Source: Streptomyces sp. Ag109_O5-10
Lineage (GTDB): Bacteria; Actinomycetota; Actinomycetes; Streptomycetales; Streptomycetaceae
Assembly (NCBI RefSeq): GCF_900105755.1
Contig: NZ_FNTQ01000001.1
Span: 9,114,001-9,178,000 of the forward strand
Length of the DNA: 64,000 nt
Direction of reading: 5' to 3'
Translations under genes and position numbers: made by a program
The notes under the pieces: model-generated
The model's input: the letters and a program-made list of their open reading frames with translations, nothing else
Told to the model about the DNA's origin: nothing
Database searches by the model: none
In this document: positions 1 to 7,318 of the stretch, piece after piece
Layout: each line of letters opens with the position of its first letter
How positions within the stretch are numbered: the stretch's first letter is position 1

Positions 1-52
1 TGACGTCAGGGGCGGCGTCGCCGATGACGAGCACGTCGAAGGTGTGCGGCAC
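1..52 (-). CDS. PfkB-family carbohydrate kinase, N-terminus only (runs off left edge)
   Basis: Only the first 17 codons are inside the window. A GTG start at 52 follows a good ribosome site (AGGCAGGA, about 8 nt upstream), and the peptide begins VPHTFDVLVIGDAAPDV, the beta-strand and Gly-Asp start typical of ribokinase/PfkB sugar kinases. It is the last visible gene of a leftward series with the two permeases and binding protein, 43 nt after the permease stop. In an amino-sugar locus containing AgaS and a tagatose-bisphosphate-type aldolase, a tagatose-6-phosphate kinase is the expected missing step; that assignment is inference from context, since too little protein is visible. Confidence 0.6.
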   Translation of the reverse strand, partial: MPHTFDVLVIGDAAPDV

Positions 53-95
53 TGGGGTGTTCCTGCCTGAGTGGTGTGTCGGGTGACGGGCGGGA

Positions 96-986
96 TCAGG
101 CTTTGAGACCGGTGGAGGTGATCGACTGGATGAACGCCTTCTGCGCGCCGAGGAAGGCGAGCAGGACCGGAAGCACGGTGATGACGTTCCCGGCCATCAC
201 GGCGGACCACTGCGTGTGGTGCTGTCCCTGGAAGGTCGTGAGGCCGAGCTGGAGCGTGTACTGGGTGTCGTGGTTGATGGCGATCAGCGGCCAGGTCAGG
301 TCGTTCCAGGTGCTGAGGAACGTCAGGACGGCCACCGTGCTGAGGGCCGGCCGGGACAGCGGCAGCACGATCCGCCACAGCACGTGCAGCCGTGAGCAGC
401 CGTCGATCCACGCGGCCTCCTCCAGCTCACGGGGCAGCGAGAGGAAGAACTGCCGCAGGAGGAACACCGAGAACGGCGTGACGAGGGACGGCACGATCAG
501 CGCCCCGAGCGTGTCGATGAGGCCGAGCTGCTTCATCACCAGGAACGTGGGAATCATCGTCAGCTGGAACGGGATCGCCATCGTGGCCAGCATCAGTCCC
601 AGCAGCAGCCGGGAGCCGGCGAACCGCATCCGGGCGAACGCGTAGCCGCCCAGGGTGCCGAGTACGAGGTTCGCGGTGACCGTGACGAGGCTGACGAGGA
701 ACGAGTTGGCGAACCACCGCGGGAACATGGCGTTGCCGAGCACATAGCGGTAGCCGCCCAGGTCCAGACGGGAGGGCCACAGGGCCGGCGGGAAGCGGTT
801 GATCTCAGCGTTGCTCATCACCGAGCTGAGCGCCAGCCAGATCAGCGGCACCGCGAAGAGCAGCGCCATCGGCGCGAGCAGCAGGTGCCAGGGGCTGAAC
901 GGCAGCCGCGGGCGTCGCCGGCCGGTGTCGGGCCGGGCGGCCGGTTCGGCCTGCGCGGCCGCGGGCGGAGCGGAGACGGCGGTCAT
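96..986 (-). CDS. Carbohydrate ABC transporter permease, MalG type
   Basis: A 296-residue inner-membrane permease of the carbohydrate importer family CUT1. The start is the ATG at 986, which overlaps the stop of the upstream permease (ATGA), so the two are translationally coupled. An N-terminal cytoplasmic stretch rich in Ala/Pro is followed by about six membrane segments. The ABC-ATPase contact loop is visible as EEAAWIDGCSRLHVLWRIVL near residue 200, and the C-terminal half has the usual F-S-T-W-N-D-L pattern. It should form a heterodimer with the product of 983-1936. No ATPase gene lies in the visible cluster, as is usual in streptomycetes, where one shared ATPase (MsiK) energises many sugar importers. 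Confidence 0.93.
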   Translation of the reverse strand: MTAVSAPPAAAQAEPAARPDTGRRRPRLPFSPWHLLLAPMALLFAVPLIWLALSSVMSNAEINRFPPALWPSRLDLGGYRYVLGNAMFPRWFANSFLVSLVTVTANLVLGTLGGYAFARMRFAGSRLLLGLMLATMAIPFQLTMIPTFLVMKQLGLIDTLGALIVPSLVTPFSVFLLRQFFLSLPRELEEAAWIDGCSRLHVLWRIVLPLSRPALSTVAVLTFLSTWNDLTWPLIAINHDTQYTLQLGLTTFQGQHHTQWSAVMAGNVITVLPVLLAFLGAQKAFIQSITSTGLKA

Positions 987-1936
987 GCGGCGGCTCCCTG
1001 GAGTCGGCGGCGGGCGATCTGGAAGATCAGGCCGATCAGGCCCAGGGCCGCGGCCAGTACGTAGGCCGAGGCGGCGCCGTACCCCGCGGTGGCGTTCTTG
1101 AACGCCTGCTCCCAGATGAAGTAGACGATCACCGTGGTGGATCCGAGGGGTCCGCCCTTGGTGGTGACGTACACGAGGTCGAAGGTCTGGAGGGCCTCGA
1201 TGGCCTGCCACAGCAGCAGGAACACCGAGACGGGCCTGAGCGTGGGCAGAGTGACGTGCCGCAGGATCTGGAAGCGGCCGGCGCCGTCCAGCCGGGCCGC
1301 CTCGATCAGCGAGGCCGGCACGTCCTGCAGGGCCGCGAGATAGATGACCATGCAGAAGCCGGTACCGCTCCACAGACTGATCGCGACCAGCACGGGCAGT
1401 GCCTGGGACGGATCGTTGAGGAAGCCCTGCGCCGGGATGCCGAGATAATGCAGTACCGCGTTCGCCGCGCCGAACTGCTGATCCAGGATGAAGGAGAACA
1501 GCACGCCCTGCGCGGCCGAGGAGACCACGAACGGGACGAAGAACAGGGTGCGGTAGAGCCCGACGAAGCGTATGCGCCGGTTCAGGGCGAGGGCGAGCAG
1601 CAGCCCTGCCACCATGCTCGCCGGCACGTACAGCGCGGTGTAGAGCAGGGTGTTGTGGAGCGCCTGGCGGAAGTGGGGGTCCTGGGCGAGGGCGCGGTAG
1701 TTGTCCAGGCCCACCCAGCGGCTCGGTGTGACGAGGTCGTCGGCCTGGAAGGACAGCAGCAGCGACCAGATGATGGGCACCACGCTGAGACCGAGGATGA
1801 TCAGGACCGCGGGCGACACGAACGTCCAGGCCGTGGCGGCCTCGGCGGCCCGTCTGCGGCGCAGGGCGCGGCGGTTGTCCGGGGGCCGGCTGTCCGGGGG
1901 CCGGGACACAGTGATCGGGGTGGGCACTCGGGACAC
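983..1936 (-). CDS. Carbohydrate ABC transporter permease, MalF type
   Basis: A 317-residue permease, partner of the MalG-type protein that overlaps its stop. The GTG at 1936 is preferred because GAGGAG lies 7 nt upstream; a second in-frame GTG at 1927 has worse spacing. After a basic N-terminus (NRRALRRRR) come about six hydrophobic helices. The ATPase-contact loop IEAARLDGAGRFQILRHVTL sits in the C-terminal third. It starts 11 nt after the stop of the binding protein, so binding protein and both permeases form one transcription unit. The sugar cannot be read from the permease; the neighbourhood points to amino-sugar oligosaccharides. Confidence 0.93.
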   Translation of the reverse strand: MSRVPTPITVSRPPDSRPPDNRRALRRRRAAEAATAWTFVSPAVLIILGLSVVPIIWSLLLSFQADDLVTPSRWVGLDNYRALAQDPHFRQALHNTLLYTALYVPASMVAGLLLALALNRRIRFVGLYRTLFFVPFVVSSAAQGVLFSFILDQQFGAANAVLHYLGIPAQGFLNDPSQALPVLVAISLWSGTGFCMVIYLAALQDVPASLIEAARLDGAGRFQILRHVTLPTLRPVSVFLLLWQAIEALQTFDLVYVTTKGGPLGSTTVIVYFIWEQAFKNATAGYGAASAYVLAAALGLIGLIFQIARRRLQGAAA

Positions 1937-1947
1937 GGCGGATCTCC

Positions 1948-3279
1948 TCAGCGGGGTATGAGCAGTGCGGCGTTGGCGTCGGCGGCGCAGGAGCGCAACG
2001 CCTGGGCGGGACTGCTCCGGCCCAGCAGCACCGCGACGACGGCCTGGCCGAGGGCCTGCGAGATCTGCGGGTAGGCGGCGTGCACGGGGCGCACGCGGGC
2101 CGAGTCCAGTGCTTTGGTGAACACGTCCAGGCCCTCGGTGGCGTGCTCCTGGTGCTGCCAGGCGGGCAGGTCGCGGGTGTGGCGGCTGAGCGGGAGGCTG
2201 CCCGCGTCGATGTCCCAGCGCACGTCCTGCGCGGGCTGCATCAGCCAGCTCACGAAGGTCTTGGCGGCCTTCGTGCGGGCGGCGCCGTTGTCGAACACCG
2301 TCCAGGTGTCGGGTCCGCTGATGGTCACCGGCCGGCCGGAGAAGGTGGGCAGCGGGACGACGTGATAGTCGACCTTCGCCTGCCGGATGTCCGGGAGCTG
2401 CCAGGGGCCGGTGACGGCCATGCCCATCCGGCCGGACAGGAAGACCTGGTACATCTGCTCGCTGCCCGGCTTCGGGTCGACGTAGACGCTCTTGTCCCGG
2501 GCGAGGGCGGCCACCACCTCCAGGGCGCGGATCCCGGCGTCGCCGCCGAACCCGATGTGCTTGCCGTCGTCGGCGACGACGTCCCCGCCGAGATCCCAGA
2601 TCATGGGCCACATGCGCCAGACGGTGTCCTCGTCGCCGACGCCCGGCCAGCCGGTGCCGAAACGGCCGCTGCCGACGTTCGTGAGCGCCTTGGCGGTGGC
2701 GACGAAGTCGTCCCAGCGCCAGCCTGCTTGGGGCAGCGGCAGTCCGGCCTCCCGGAAGAGCTTCCGGTTGCAGACCACCGCGAGCGAGTCCAGCAGTGCG
2801 GGCGCGGCGCGTACCTGGCCATTGACGGTCACGGCCTGGCGGGCCGGCGCCCAGTAGTTCGTCCAGGGCGTGCCGGCATGTCCGACCATGTCGGTGAGGT
2901 CGGCGACCTGAGGGCTGTGGGCGACGCTCGCCAGGTCGGAGCCGAAGATGTAGGCGATGTCCGGGAAGGAGCCGGCGGCGAGGGCGGCGGTCACCTTCTG
3001 GAGCATCGCGTCGGCGAGCACCCCGCCGCCCAGCTCCACCCGGATGCGGGGGTGGCTCCGCATGAACGAGGCGGCCAGGGAGTCCATGGCCTTCTTGCCG
3101 GTGTCGGTCTGCCCGTGCCACATCTCGATCGTCACGGTGCCGTCGGCGCTCACGCCGTCGGCGCCGCCCGCCGCGCAGCCGGAGGCCCACAGGCCCGCGG
3201 CCGCCGTGGTGGCCAGAGCCGCGCCGGTGCGCAGCACTGTGCGGCGTTCGGGCTGTGCGCTGCGGGTGAGCGCGAACAT
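1948..3279 (-). CDS. Extracellular sugar-binding lipoprotein of the ABC importer
   Basis: A 443-residue type-1 extracellular solute-binding protein, the specificity component of the importer. The start at 3279 follows GGGAGG with good spacing; the reading frame is open further upstream but lacks a better start. The N-terminus combines a twin-arginine-like stretch (ERRTVLR) with a lipobox (ASGC), suggesting export as a lipoprotein. The mature part has the expected Trp/Tyr-rich sugar-binding character, for example VEMWHGQTD-like and GPWQLPDI segments. Its long leader contains a conserved RNA-like element at 3495-3597, which also precedes both GH114 genes. This suggests that the transporter imports the products of those enzymes. 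Confidence 0.92.
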   Translation of the reverse strand: MFALTRSAQPERRTVLRTGAALATTAAAGLWASGCAAGGADGVSADGTVTIEMWHGQTDTGKKAMDSLAASFMRSHPRIRVELGGGVLADAMLQKVTAALAAGSFPDIAYIFGSDLASVAHSPQVADLTDMVGHAGTPWTNYWAPARQAVTVNGQVRAAPALLDSLAVVCNRKLFREAGLPLPQAGWRWDDFVATAKALTNVGSGRFGTGWPGVGDEDTVWRMWPMIWDLGGDVVADDGKHIGFGGDAGIRALEVVAALARDKSVYVDPKPGSEQMYQVFLSGRMGMAVTGPWQLPDIRQAKVDYHVVPLPTFSGRPVTISGPDTWTVFDNGAARTKAAKTFVSWLMQPAQDVRWDIDAGSLPLSRHTRDLPAWQHQEHATEGLDVFTKALDSARVRPVHAAYPQISQALGQAVVAVLLGRSSPAQALRSCAADANAALLIPR

Positions 3280-3347
3280 GGGTACCTCCCGTGCGGAGCT
3301 GTGGGACAAGCGCAGTGCGTAAGGGATCGTGCGCCGTGCGGCGGTGC

Positions 3348-3485
3348 TCAGGGCCGGGCGTGGAGCGGGACGGGCGGCCGGGTGCGGGCGCTGGGCGACC
3401 GGAGCGGGCGGCCGGCACGTGAAGTGCCGCCTGCCGTGGCCGTCGAGATGCGCCGTCCGCGGGGAGCCGCATGGATACGGATCAT
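3348..3485 (-). CDS. Possible 45-residue upstream ORF in the binding-protein leader
   Basis: A short frame, ATG at 3485 to TGA at 3348, encodes a basic 45-residue peptide starting MIRIHAAPRGRR. It lies between the RNA-like element (3495-3597) and the binding-protein start at 3279. It is listed because its ATG is 23 nt past the closing stem of that element, close to the 21-23 nt seen between the same stem and the GH114 starts. The ribosome site is weak (TTGGAC). It resembles no family I know and could be chance in GC-rich DNA. Confidence 0.25.
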   Translation of the reverse strand: MIRIHAAPRGRRISTATAGGTSRAGRPLRSPSARTRPPVPLHARP

Positions 3486-3494
3486 GTCCAAGCC

Positions 3495-3597
3495 CCAGAG
3501 CATGGTGGGTACGTCCCCGCCTCGGACACCGACGTGGTCCTGGCGACTCAGTCCGGACTCCTGGCGCGTGGTCAGCTACCGGCTGGGCGTACCTCTG
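3495..3597 (-). ncRNA. Candidate structured leader RNA, copy A
   Basis: On the minus strand this 103-nt stretch carries the blocks CCCAGCCGGT, AGTCGCCAGGAC and GTCCGAGGCGGGG, shared in order with copies at 4638-4740 and 23349-23440. Its ends pair as GGTACG (3593-3588) with CGTACC (3513-3508), with CAGA/TCTG able to extend the stem. A GGAC/GTCC hairpin lies inside. The copy begins about 28 nt after the predicted transcription start of the binding-protein gene. The family is unknown to me; a cis-regulatory RNA is the inferred role. Confidence 0.65.
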
Positions 3598-3631
3598 CCG
3601 CCGAGTGCTTCGACTGCGGCGTTGACCAGGA

Positions 3632-3660
3632 GTTAAACGATGGTGCCCGGCAGCTGTCAA
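3632..3660 (-). promoter_or_regulatory. Predicted sigma-70-type promoter of the ABC importer operon
   Basis: The minus strand reads TTGACA (3660-3655), a 17-nt spacer, then TTTAAC (3637-3632). Transcription would start near 3625, placing leader copy A about 28 nt into the transcript. The same layout occurs at the GH114-1 promoter. Confidence 0.55.
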
Positions 3661-3726
3661 GAGGGAGGTGTTGATTGGACATGCGTGAAACACCGGGGAA
3701 ACCTGCATGATTGAGCATCAGGCGAT

Positions 3727-3765
3727 GCCGGCCTGTGGCGGCCCGGTGAGCCGTCACAGGCCGGC
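3727..3765 (-). terminator. Strong hairpin downstream of GH114-1
   Basis: A 15-bp stem (3727-3741 with 3751-3765, one G-T type mismatch) around a 9-nt loop sits 48 nt past the GH114-1 stop. There is no long U-run, which is common for streptomycete terminators. It separates GH114-1 from the importer promoter. Confidence 0.6.
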
Positions 3766-3812
3766 ACGCTTTCCAGGGCGCGCCTGGGGTCGTGATCAGT
3801 GCGGGATGCGCC

Positions 3813-4628
3813 CTAACAGGTCTTGCGGACGTATCCGCTGCTGCCGGCCGGCGAGACGTTCACGTCGCGCTGGACGATGCTCAGCGTGCCGCCCCATCCC
3901 CTGCACGCCTTCGTCTTGCCGGAGTTGGTGTACTCGATCACGATCACGTTGTTGCCGAAGGCGCTGGTGTAGTCGCCGCACTCGTCGTACTGGCCGCACT
4001 CCTCGGCCACGGCGAAGTCGAGGCCGTTGGCGGTGCGGTTGCCGGCCAGCTCGGGCGTGTTCTTCTGGGCGATGGCCAGGCCGTCCGCGTGGGCGCGCGC
4101 GGAGAGCAGCTTGATGAACGCCTGCGCGTTGTTCGCCGTCAGACGGTTTCCGGAGCGGCTGTAGCTGTCGTAGTTGTCGGGCTCGACGGCTTGGAAGCCC
4201 TTGTCCCGGCAGCCGTCGATCTGGGATCCGATCTGGCCGGCGATCCGCTGGCGCTTGGCGTCCGTGCTGACGTCGAGCAGGGCCTCGCCCCAGTCCTCGT
4301 CGTAGACGACCTTGCCCGCGGAGTCGCGCAGGAGCAGGTCCGGCGCCCACTCGCCCTTCGCGCCGGGCTGCGCCTGGAAGGCGTTGACGTAGCAGATGTT
4401 GTACAGACCGGCGGCCGGGGAGGCGGTGTGGTCACGGGTGACGACCTTGACGCCGGCGGGCGGTGTGTAGGCCCCTCCGATCTGGTAGTCGAAGCCCGTG
4501 TGCGTGGGCGGCAGGGACACGGTCGCCGCCTGCGTCGCGGGCGCCCCGACGAACAGGGCGCCGGTCAGCGCGGCCGCGCCGATGGCGGTGCCGGTGAGTG
4601 TGCGAGCGGTGGTGTTCGGGTGGCTCAT
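3813..4628 (-). CDS. Secreted GH114 endo-alpha-1,4-polygalactosaminidase-like enzyme (GH114-1)
   Basis: A 271-residue secreted protein of the GH114 family. A signal peptide covers about residues 1-34, ending AQA. The mature enzyme shows the family signatures TGFDYQIGGAY, GLYNICYVNAFQAQP, DEDWGEALLDV, VEPDNYDSY and FAVAEECGQYDECG; conserved acidic residues in the later motifs are the probable catalytic ones. Characterised family members cleave alpha-1,4-linked galactosamine polymers, including fungal galactosaminogalactan. The start at 4628 follows GGAG. A second enzyme at 23462 is clearly homologous over the whole mature length. The gene lies between the sugar importer and the AgaS operon and carries leader copy B immediately upstream, linking polymer cleavage to amino-sugar uptake. 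Confidence 0.88.
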   Translation of the reverse strand: MSHPNTTARTLTGTAIGAAALTGALFVGAPATQAATVSLPPTHTGFDYQIGGAYTPPAGVKVVTRDHTASPAAGLYNICYVNAFQAQPGAKGEWAPDLLLRDSAGKVVYDEDWGEALLDVSTDAKRQRIAGQIGSQIDGCRDKGFQAVEPDNYDSYSRSGNRLTANNAQAFIKLLSARAHADGLAIAQKNTPELAGNRTANGLDFAVAEECGQYDECGDYTSAFGNNVIVIEYTNSGKTKACRGWGGTLSIVQRDVNVSPAGSSGYVRKTC

Positions 4629-4637
4629 GCGTGAGCT

Positions 4638-4740
4638 CCAGAGGAAGCGGGCACGTCCCCGCCTCGGACGGGTGGGGTGTCCTGGCGACTTGGGCCGGGC
4701 TTGCGGCGCGGGGCCTGCATACCGGCTGGGCGTGCCTCTG
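4638..4740 (-). ncRNA. Candidate structured leader RNA, copy B
   Basis: Same length (103 nt) and block order as copy A. The closing stem here is GGCACG (4736-4731) with CGTGCC (4655-4650): relative to copy A one U-A pair has become C-G, a compensated change. An outer CAGAGG/CCTCTG pairing would reach into the CTCTGGAG that serves as the GH114-1 ribosome site. This makes control of translation plausible. An inner TGC-GGC/GCC-GCA stem and the GGAC/GTCC hairpin are also possible. Confidence 0.7.
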
Positions 4741-4771
4741 AACGCGGAGCGTGGCTCCGGTGTAGTCCGAG

Positions 4772-4800
4772 AGTAAAGCGATCGCTTTCGAGGATGTCAA
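4772..4800 (-). promoter_or_regulatory. GH114-1 promoter with overlapping 14-bp palindrome
   Basis: The minus strand reads TTGACA (4800-4795), 17 nt, TTTACT (4777-4772). The perfect palindrome AAAGCGATCGCTTT (4775-4788) fills the spacer and enters the -10 box. Its form resembles LacI-family operators, so a repressor there would block RNA polymerase. No LacI-type gene is in the window. Transcription would start near 4765, about 25 nt before leader copy B. Confidence 0.65.
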
Positions 4801-4915
4801 CGGCTGTGAAATCCCTTGTGTGGGGCTTGAGTTGGATGCTCGCGTGGTGGGGCGTGACAGTTGGCGGCGCTGCCCCAGTGTCGAAGGCAATGCGCGAAAC
4901 TGCTTGATGTAAGCG

Positions 4916-4944
4916 TTGATTGAGCAGCATCGAGCATCTAAGGT
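4916..4944 (+). promoter_or_regulatory. Predicted promoter of the Gfo/Idh gene
   Basis: TTGATT (4916-4921) and TAAGGT (4939-4944) are separated by 17 nt and lead into the oxidoreductase gene at 5153, leaving a leader of about 200 nt in which I see no gene. The spacer contains GAGCAGCATCGAGCATC, with a partial direct repeat of GAGCA. Confidence 0.4.
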
Positions 4945-5152
4945 CGTCGGCGTGACGGTCGGACCGGGCCGCGCCGCCGGCCCGGGGCGATGCGTGACGC
5001 GTCTCTGCCGCGCTCCCGCGCCGGGCGTGCCCGCGACGGCGGTTGGGACACCGCGAGTCCGTCCACCACCGCGCACCGCGGCCGGCCCTCCGACAGGCCC
5101 GAGGCGTCCAGGCGTCCGTCACGTCTCCCTGCTCGCGACGAAGGGATGCTCC

Positions 5153-6412
5153 ATGACCAACCAGCCGCCCGCGCCGGAACTGCGTGTCGGTGTCGTAGGC
5201 GCGGGCCAGCGAGCCGGGCTGGCCGTCCTGGCCGAGCGGCCCGGCTCGGCCCGCGTGGTCTCCTGCGCGGATCCGTCCGCGCGCGGCCGCACCGACGCCC
5301 GGACGCTCTTCGGGCCGGACGTCCAGATCCACGACCGTTACGAGGACATGCTCACGGACGACCTGGACGCCGTCTTCGTCCTCACCCCGGACGACCTCCA
5401 CACCGCTCCGGCCCTGTACTTCCTCGAGGCCGGTGTCGCCGTGTTCGTCGAGAAGCCGCTGGCCGTCGGCCTCGACGACTGCGACCGGGTCCTGGCCGCC
5501 GCGGCCCGCACCGGCACCCGGCTGTACGTCGGGCACAACCTCCGCCACCTGCCGGTCCTGCGCACCATGCGCGGGCTCGTCGACGACGGGGCGATCGGAA
5601 CCGTACGGGCCGTGTGGTGCCGGCATTTCGTCGGCCACGGCGGCGACTACTACTTCAAGGACTGGCATGCCGAACGGGCCCGGACCACGGGCCTGTTGCT
5701 GCAGAAGGGCGCGCACGACCTGGACGTGATCCATTGGCTCGCCGGCGGCTACGCCCGCACGGTGACCGCGCTGGGCGATCTGTCCGTCTACGGAGCCAGC
5801 CCGCACCGCCGTACCCGGCCCCAGGACTCGGAGCGAGTGCAGGACTGGTTCGACGAGGGCGTCTGGCCGCCGTCGGCGCTGCGCGATCTCAACCCCGTCA
5901 TCGACGTGGAGGACATCAGCATGGTGCTGACCCGCCTCGACAACGGGGTGCTCACCAGCTACCAGCAATGCCACTTCACCCCCGACTACTGGCGCAACTA
6001 CACCGTCATCGGCGACGAGGGCCGTATCGAGAACCTCGGGGACGGCGTCCAGGGCGACGCCCCGTTGATCAAGGTGTGGAACCGGCGCCGTTCCGGCTAC
6101 CGTGCCGAGGCCGATCTGACGCTGCCGCCCACCGAGCCGGCCGGCGGCGCGCACGGGGGCGCCGACCAGTCCCTCGTCGACGAGTTCCTGCGGTTCGTCG
6201 CGCACGGCGGTGCGACCGAGACATCGCCCGTCGCCGCACGGGAGGCCGTCGCGACCGGTATCGCGGCCACCACGTCGCTGCGCTCGGGGGGCACGCCGGT
6301 CCAGGTCCCCGCCCTCGCCCCGCACCTCGTCGACTACTTCGCGCGTCACCAGCCTGGTTCCCGCGGCCCGGCCTCGACGCGATGGGAACGCCTGATCGGT
6401 GACGGTCAGTGA
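5153..6412 (+). CDS. Gfo/Idh/MocA-family NAD(P)-dependent oxidoreductase
   Basis: A 419-residue cytoplasmic sugar oxidoreductase. The ATG at 5153 follows AGGGA and begins directly before a Rossmann fold: LRVGVVGAGQRAGLAVLA near residues 10-27 binds the dinucleotide. The family lysine motif VEKPLAV is near residue 100, and the C-terminal alpha/beta domain carries the substrate site (GGDYYFKDWHAER, GAHDLDVIHWLAGG). Such enzymes oxidise or reduce sugar hydroxyls, sometimes as part of unusual glycoside cleavage. The gene is divergent from GH114-1 and its stop overlaps the stop of the aldolase gene by 7 nt. Its step in the amino-sugar pathway is unknown. Confidence 0.9.
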   Translation: MTNQPPAPELRVGVVGAGQRAGLAVLAERPGSARVVSCADPSARGRTDARTLFGPDVQIHDRYEDMLTDDLDAVFVLTPDDLHTAPALYFLEAGVAVFVEKPLAVGLDDCDRVLAAAARTGTRLYVGHNLRHLPVLRTMRGLVDDGAIGTVRAVWCRHFVGHGGDYYFKDWHAERARTTGLLLQKGAHDLDVIHWLAGGYARTVTALGDLSVYGASPHRRTRPQDSERVQDWFDEGVWPPSALRDLNPVIDVEDISMVLTRLDNGVLTSYQQCHFTPDYWRNYTVIGDEGRIENLGDGVQGDAPLIKVWNRRRSGYRAEADLTLPPTEPAGGAHGGADQSLVDEFLRFVAHGGATETSPVAAREAVATGIAATTSLRSGGTPVQVPALAPHLVDYFARHQPGSRGPASTRWERLIGDGQ

Positions 6413-7254
6413 GCCAGCACGCTGAGCATGCTGTGTACCGTGCCGGCGACGGCGTCGCGCGCGGGGCCCAGGTACTTGCGCGGGTCGGTCAGCGCAGGCA
6501 GCGAGTCCAGCGTGTCGCGCACGACCCGGGTCAGGGATATGTTGAGCGCCGTCCCGATGTTGATCTTCACGATGCCGGCTCGGACGGCGGAACGGAGTTC
6601 GCCGTCGGGAACTCCTGAGGAGCCGTGCAGCACCAGGGGCACCGGAACCGCTTCCCGGAGTCGTTCGATGAGTGCGTGGTCCAGCGTCGCCGACCGTTCG
6701 GTCATGGCGTGACTGCTGCCCACCGCGACCGCGAGGGCGTCCACGCCGGTACGCGCCACATAGTCGGCGGCCTCCGCCGGGTCGGTGCGCACGCCGGCGG
6801 TGTGCGCGCTCGCGGGGGAGTCCGGCTTGCCTCCCACATAGCCCAGTTCGGCTTCCAGCCAGAGCCCCGCGCCGTGAGCCCATCGAGCCGCCGCGGCGGT
6901 GGCGGAGACGTTCTCCGCGTAGGGCAGGGCCCCGGCGTCGAACATCACGGAGGAGAAGCCGCAGTCGGCCGCCTGGTGCAGCAGCTCCACGTCGGTCACG
7001 TGGTCGAGGTGCAGCGCGACCTCGACCGCGCTGGACCGGGCCATCGAGGCCGCCGCCAGCGCGAGCGGAAGCAGCTGGCCCCTGTGGTACCGCACGGCGT
7101 TCTCGCTGATCTGCAGGATCACCGGCCGTTCGGCCGCCTCGGCGCCCGTGATGATGCCTTCGGCGTGCTCCAGGGTGATGACGTTGAAGGCGGTGACGCT
7201 ACGGCGCGCGGTCGCGGCGTGGGCGACCAGTTCGCCGGTGGGGACCAGAGGCAT
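6406..7254 (-). CDS. Class II ketose-bisphosphate aldolase, GatY/KbaY-like
   Basis: A 282-residue zinc-dependent aldolase of the fructose/tagatose-bisphosphate family. The ATG at 7254 follows GAGGAGC; an upstream in-frame extension lacks a better start. Visible active-site features are HLDH at residues 82-85 (catalytic Asp84, zinc ligands), the ELGYVGG segment, HGSSG (zinc His) and KINIGTALN near the C-terminus, the DHAP phosphate site. In the AgaS operon the likely reaction is cleavage of tagatose-1,6-bisphosphate to DHAP and glyceraldehyde-3-phosphate, helped by the GatZ-like subunit encoded at 10443-11735. Fructose-bisphosphate cannot be excluded from sequence alone. Confidence 0.9.
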   Translation of the reverse strand: MPLVPTGELVAHAATARRSVTAFNVITLEHAEGIITGAEAAERPVILQISENAVRYHRGQLLPLALAAASMARSSAVEVALHLDHVTDVELLHQAADCGFSSVMFDAGALPYAENVSATAAAARWAHGAGLWLEAELGYVGGKPDSPASAHTAGVRTDPAEAADYVARTGVDALAVAVGSSHAMTERSATLDHALIERLREAVPVPLVLHGSSGVPDGELRSAVRAGIVKINIGTALNISLTRVVRDTLDSLPALTDPRKYLGPARDAVAGTVHSMLSVLAH

Positions 7255-7318
7255 GTGTGTGCTCCTCGCGCGGGGGGCTGGCTGAACCTGCGATGTCGGT
7301 GTGCGGCGGCTCACGTTC

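Noticed and set aside
983-3472. Very long minus-strand frame of 829 codons
   Set aside because: Only its last 317 codons are a real permease; the upstream part is a shadow of the binding-protein gene in another frame, with repetitive Arg/Pro/Gly composition and no family match.
3495-3597. Known riboswitch classes as identity of the leader element (c-di-AMP, c-di-GMP, cobalamin, SAM)
   Set aside because: I compared remembered core motifs of these classes and found no convincing match; without a covariance-model search I leave the identity open.
3495-4740. Leader copies as a coding repeat
   Set aside because: Translations of the two copies in all frames do not resemble each other, whereas nucleotide blocks and stems do.
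4625-6883. Minus-strand frame of 752 codons across the Gfo/Idh gene
   Set aside because: It is antisense to a clearly recognised oxidoreductase and has the Arg/Gly/Ala-rich composition of a shadow frame.
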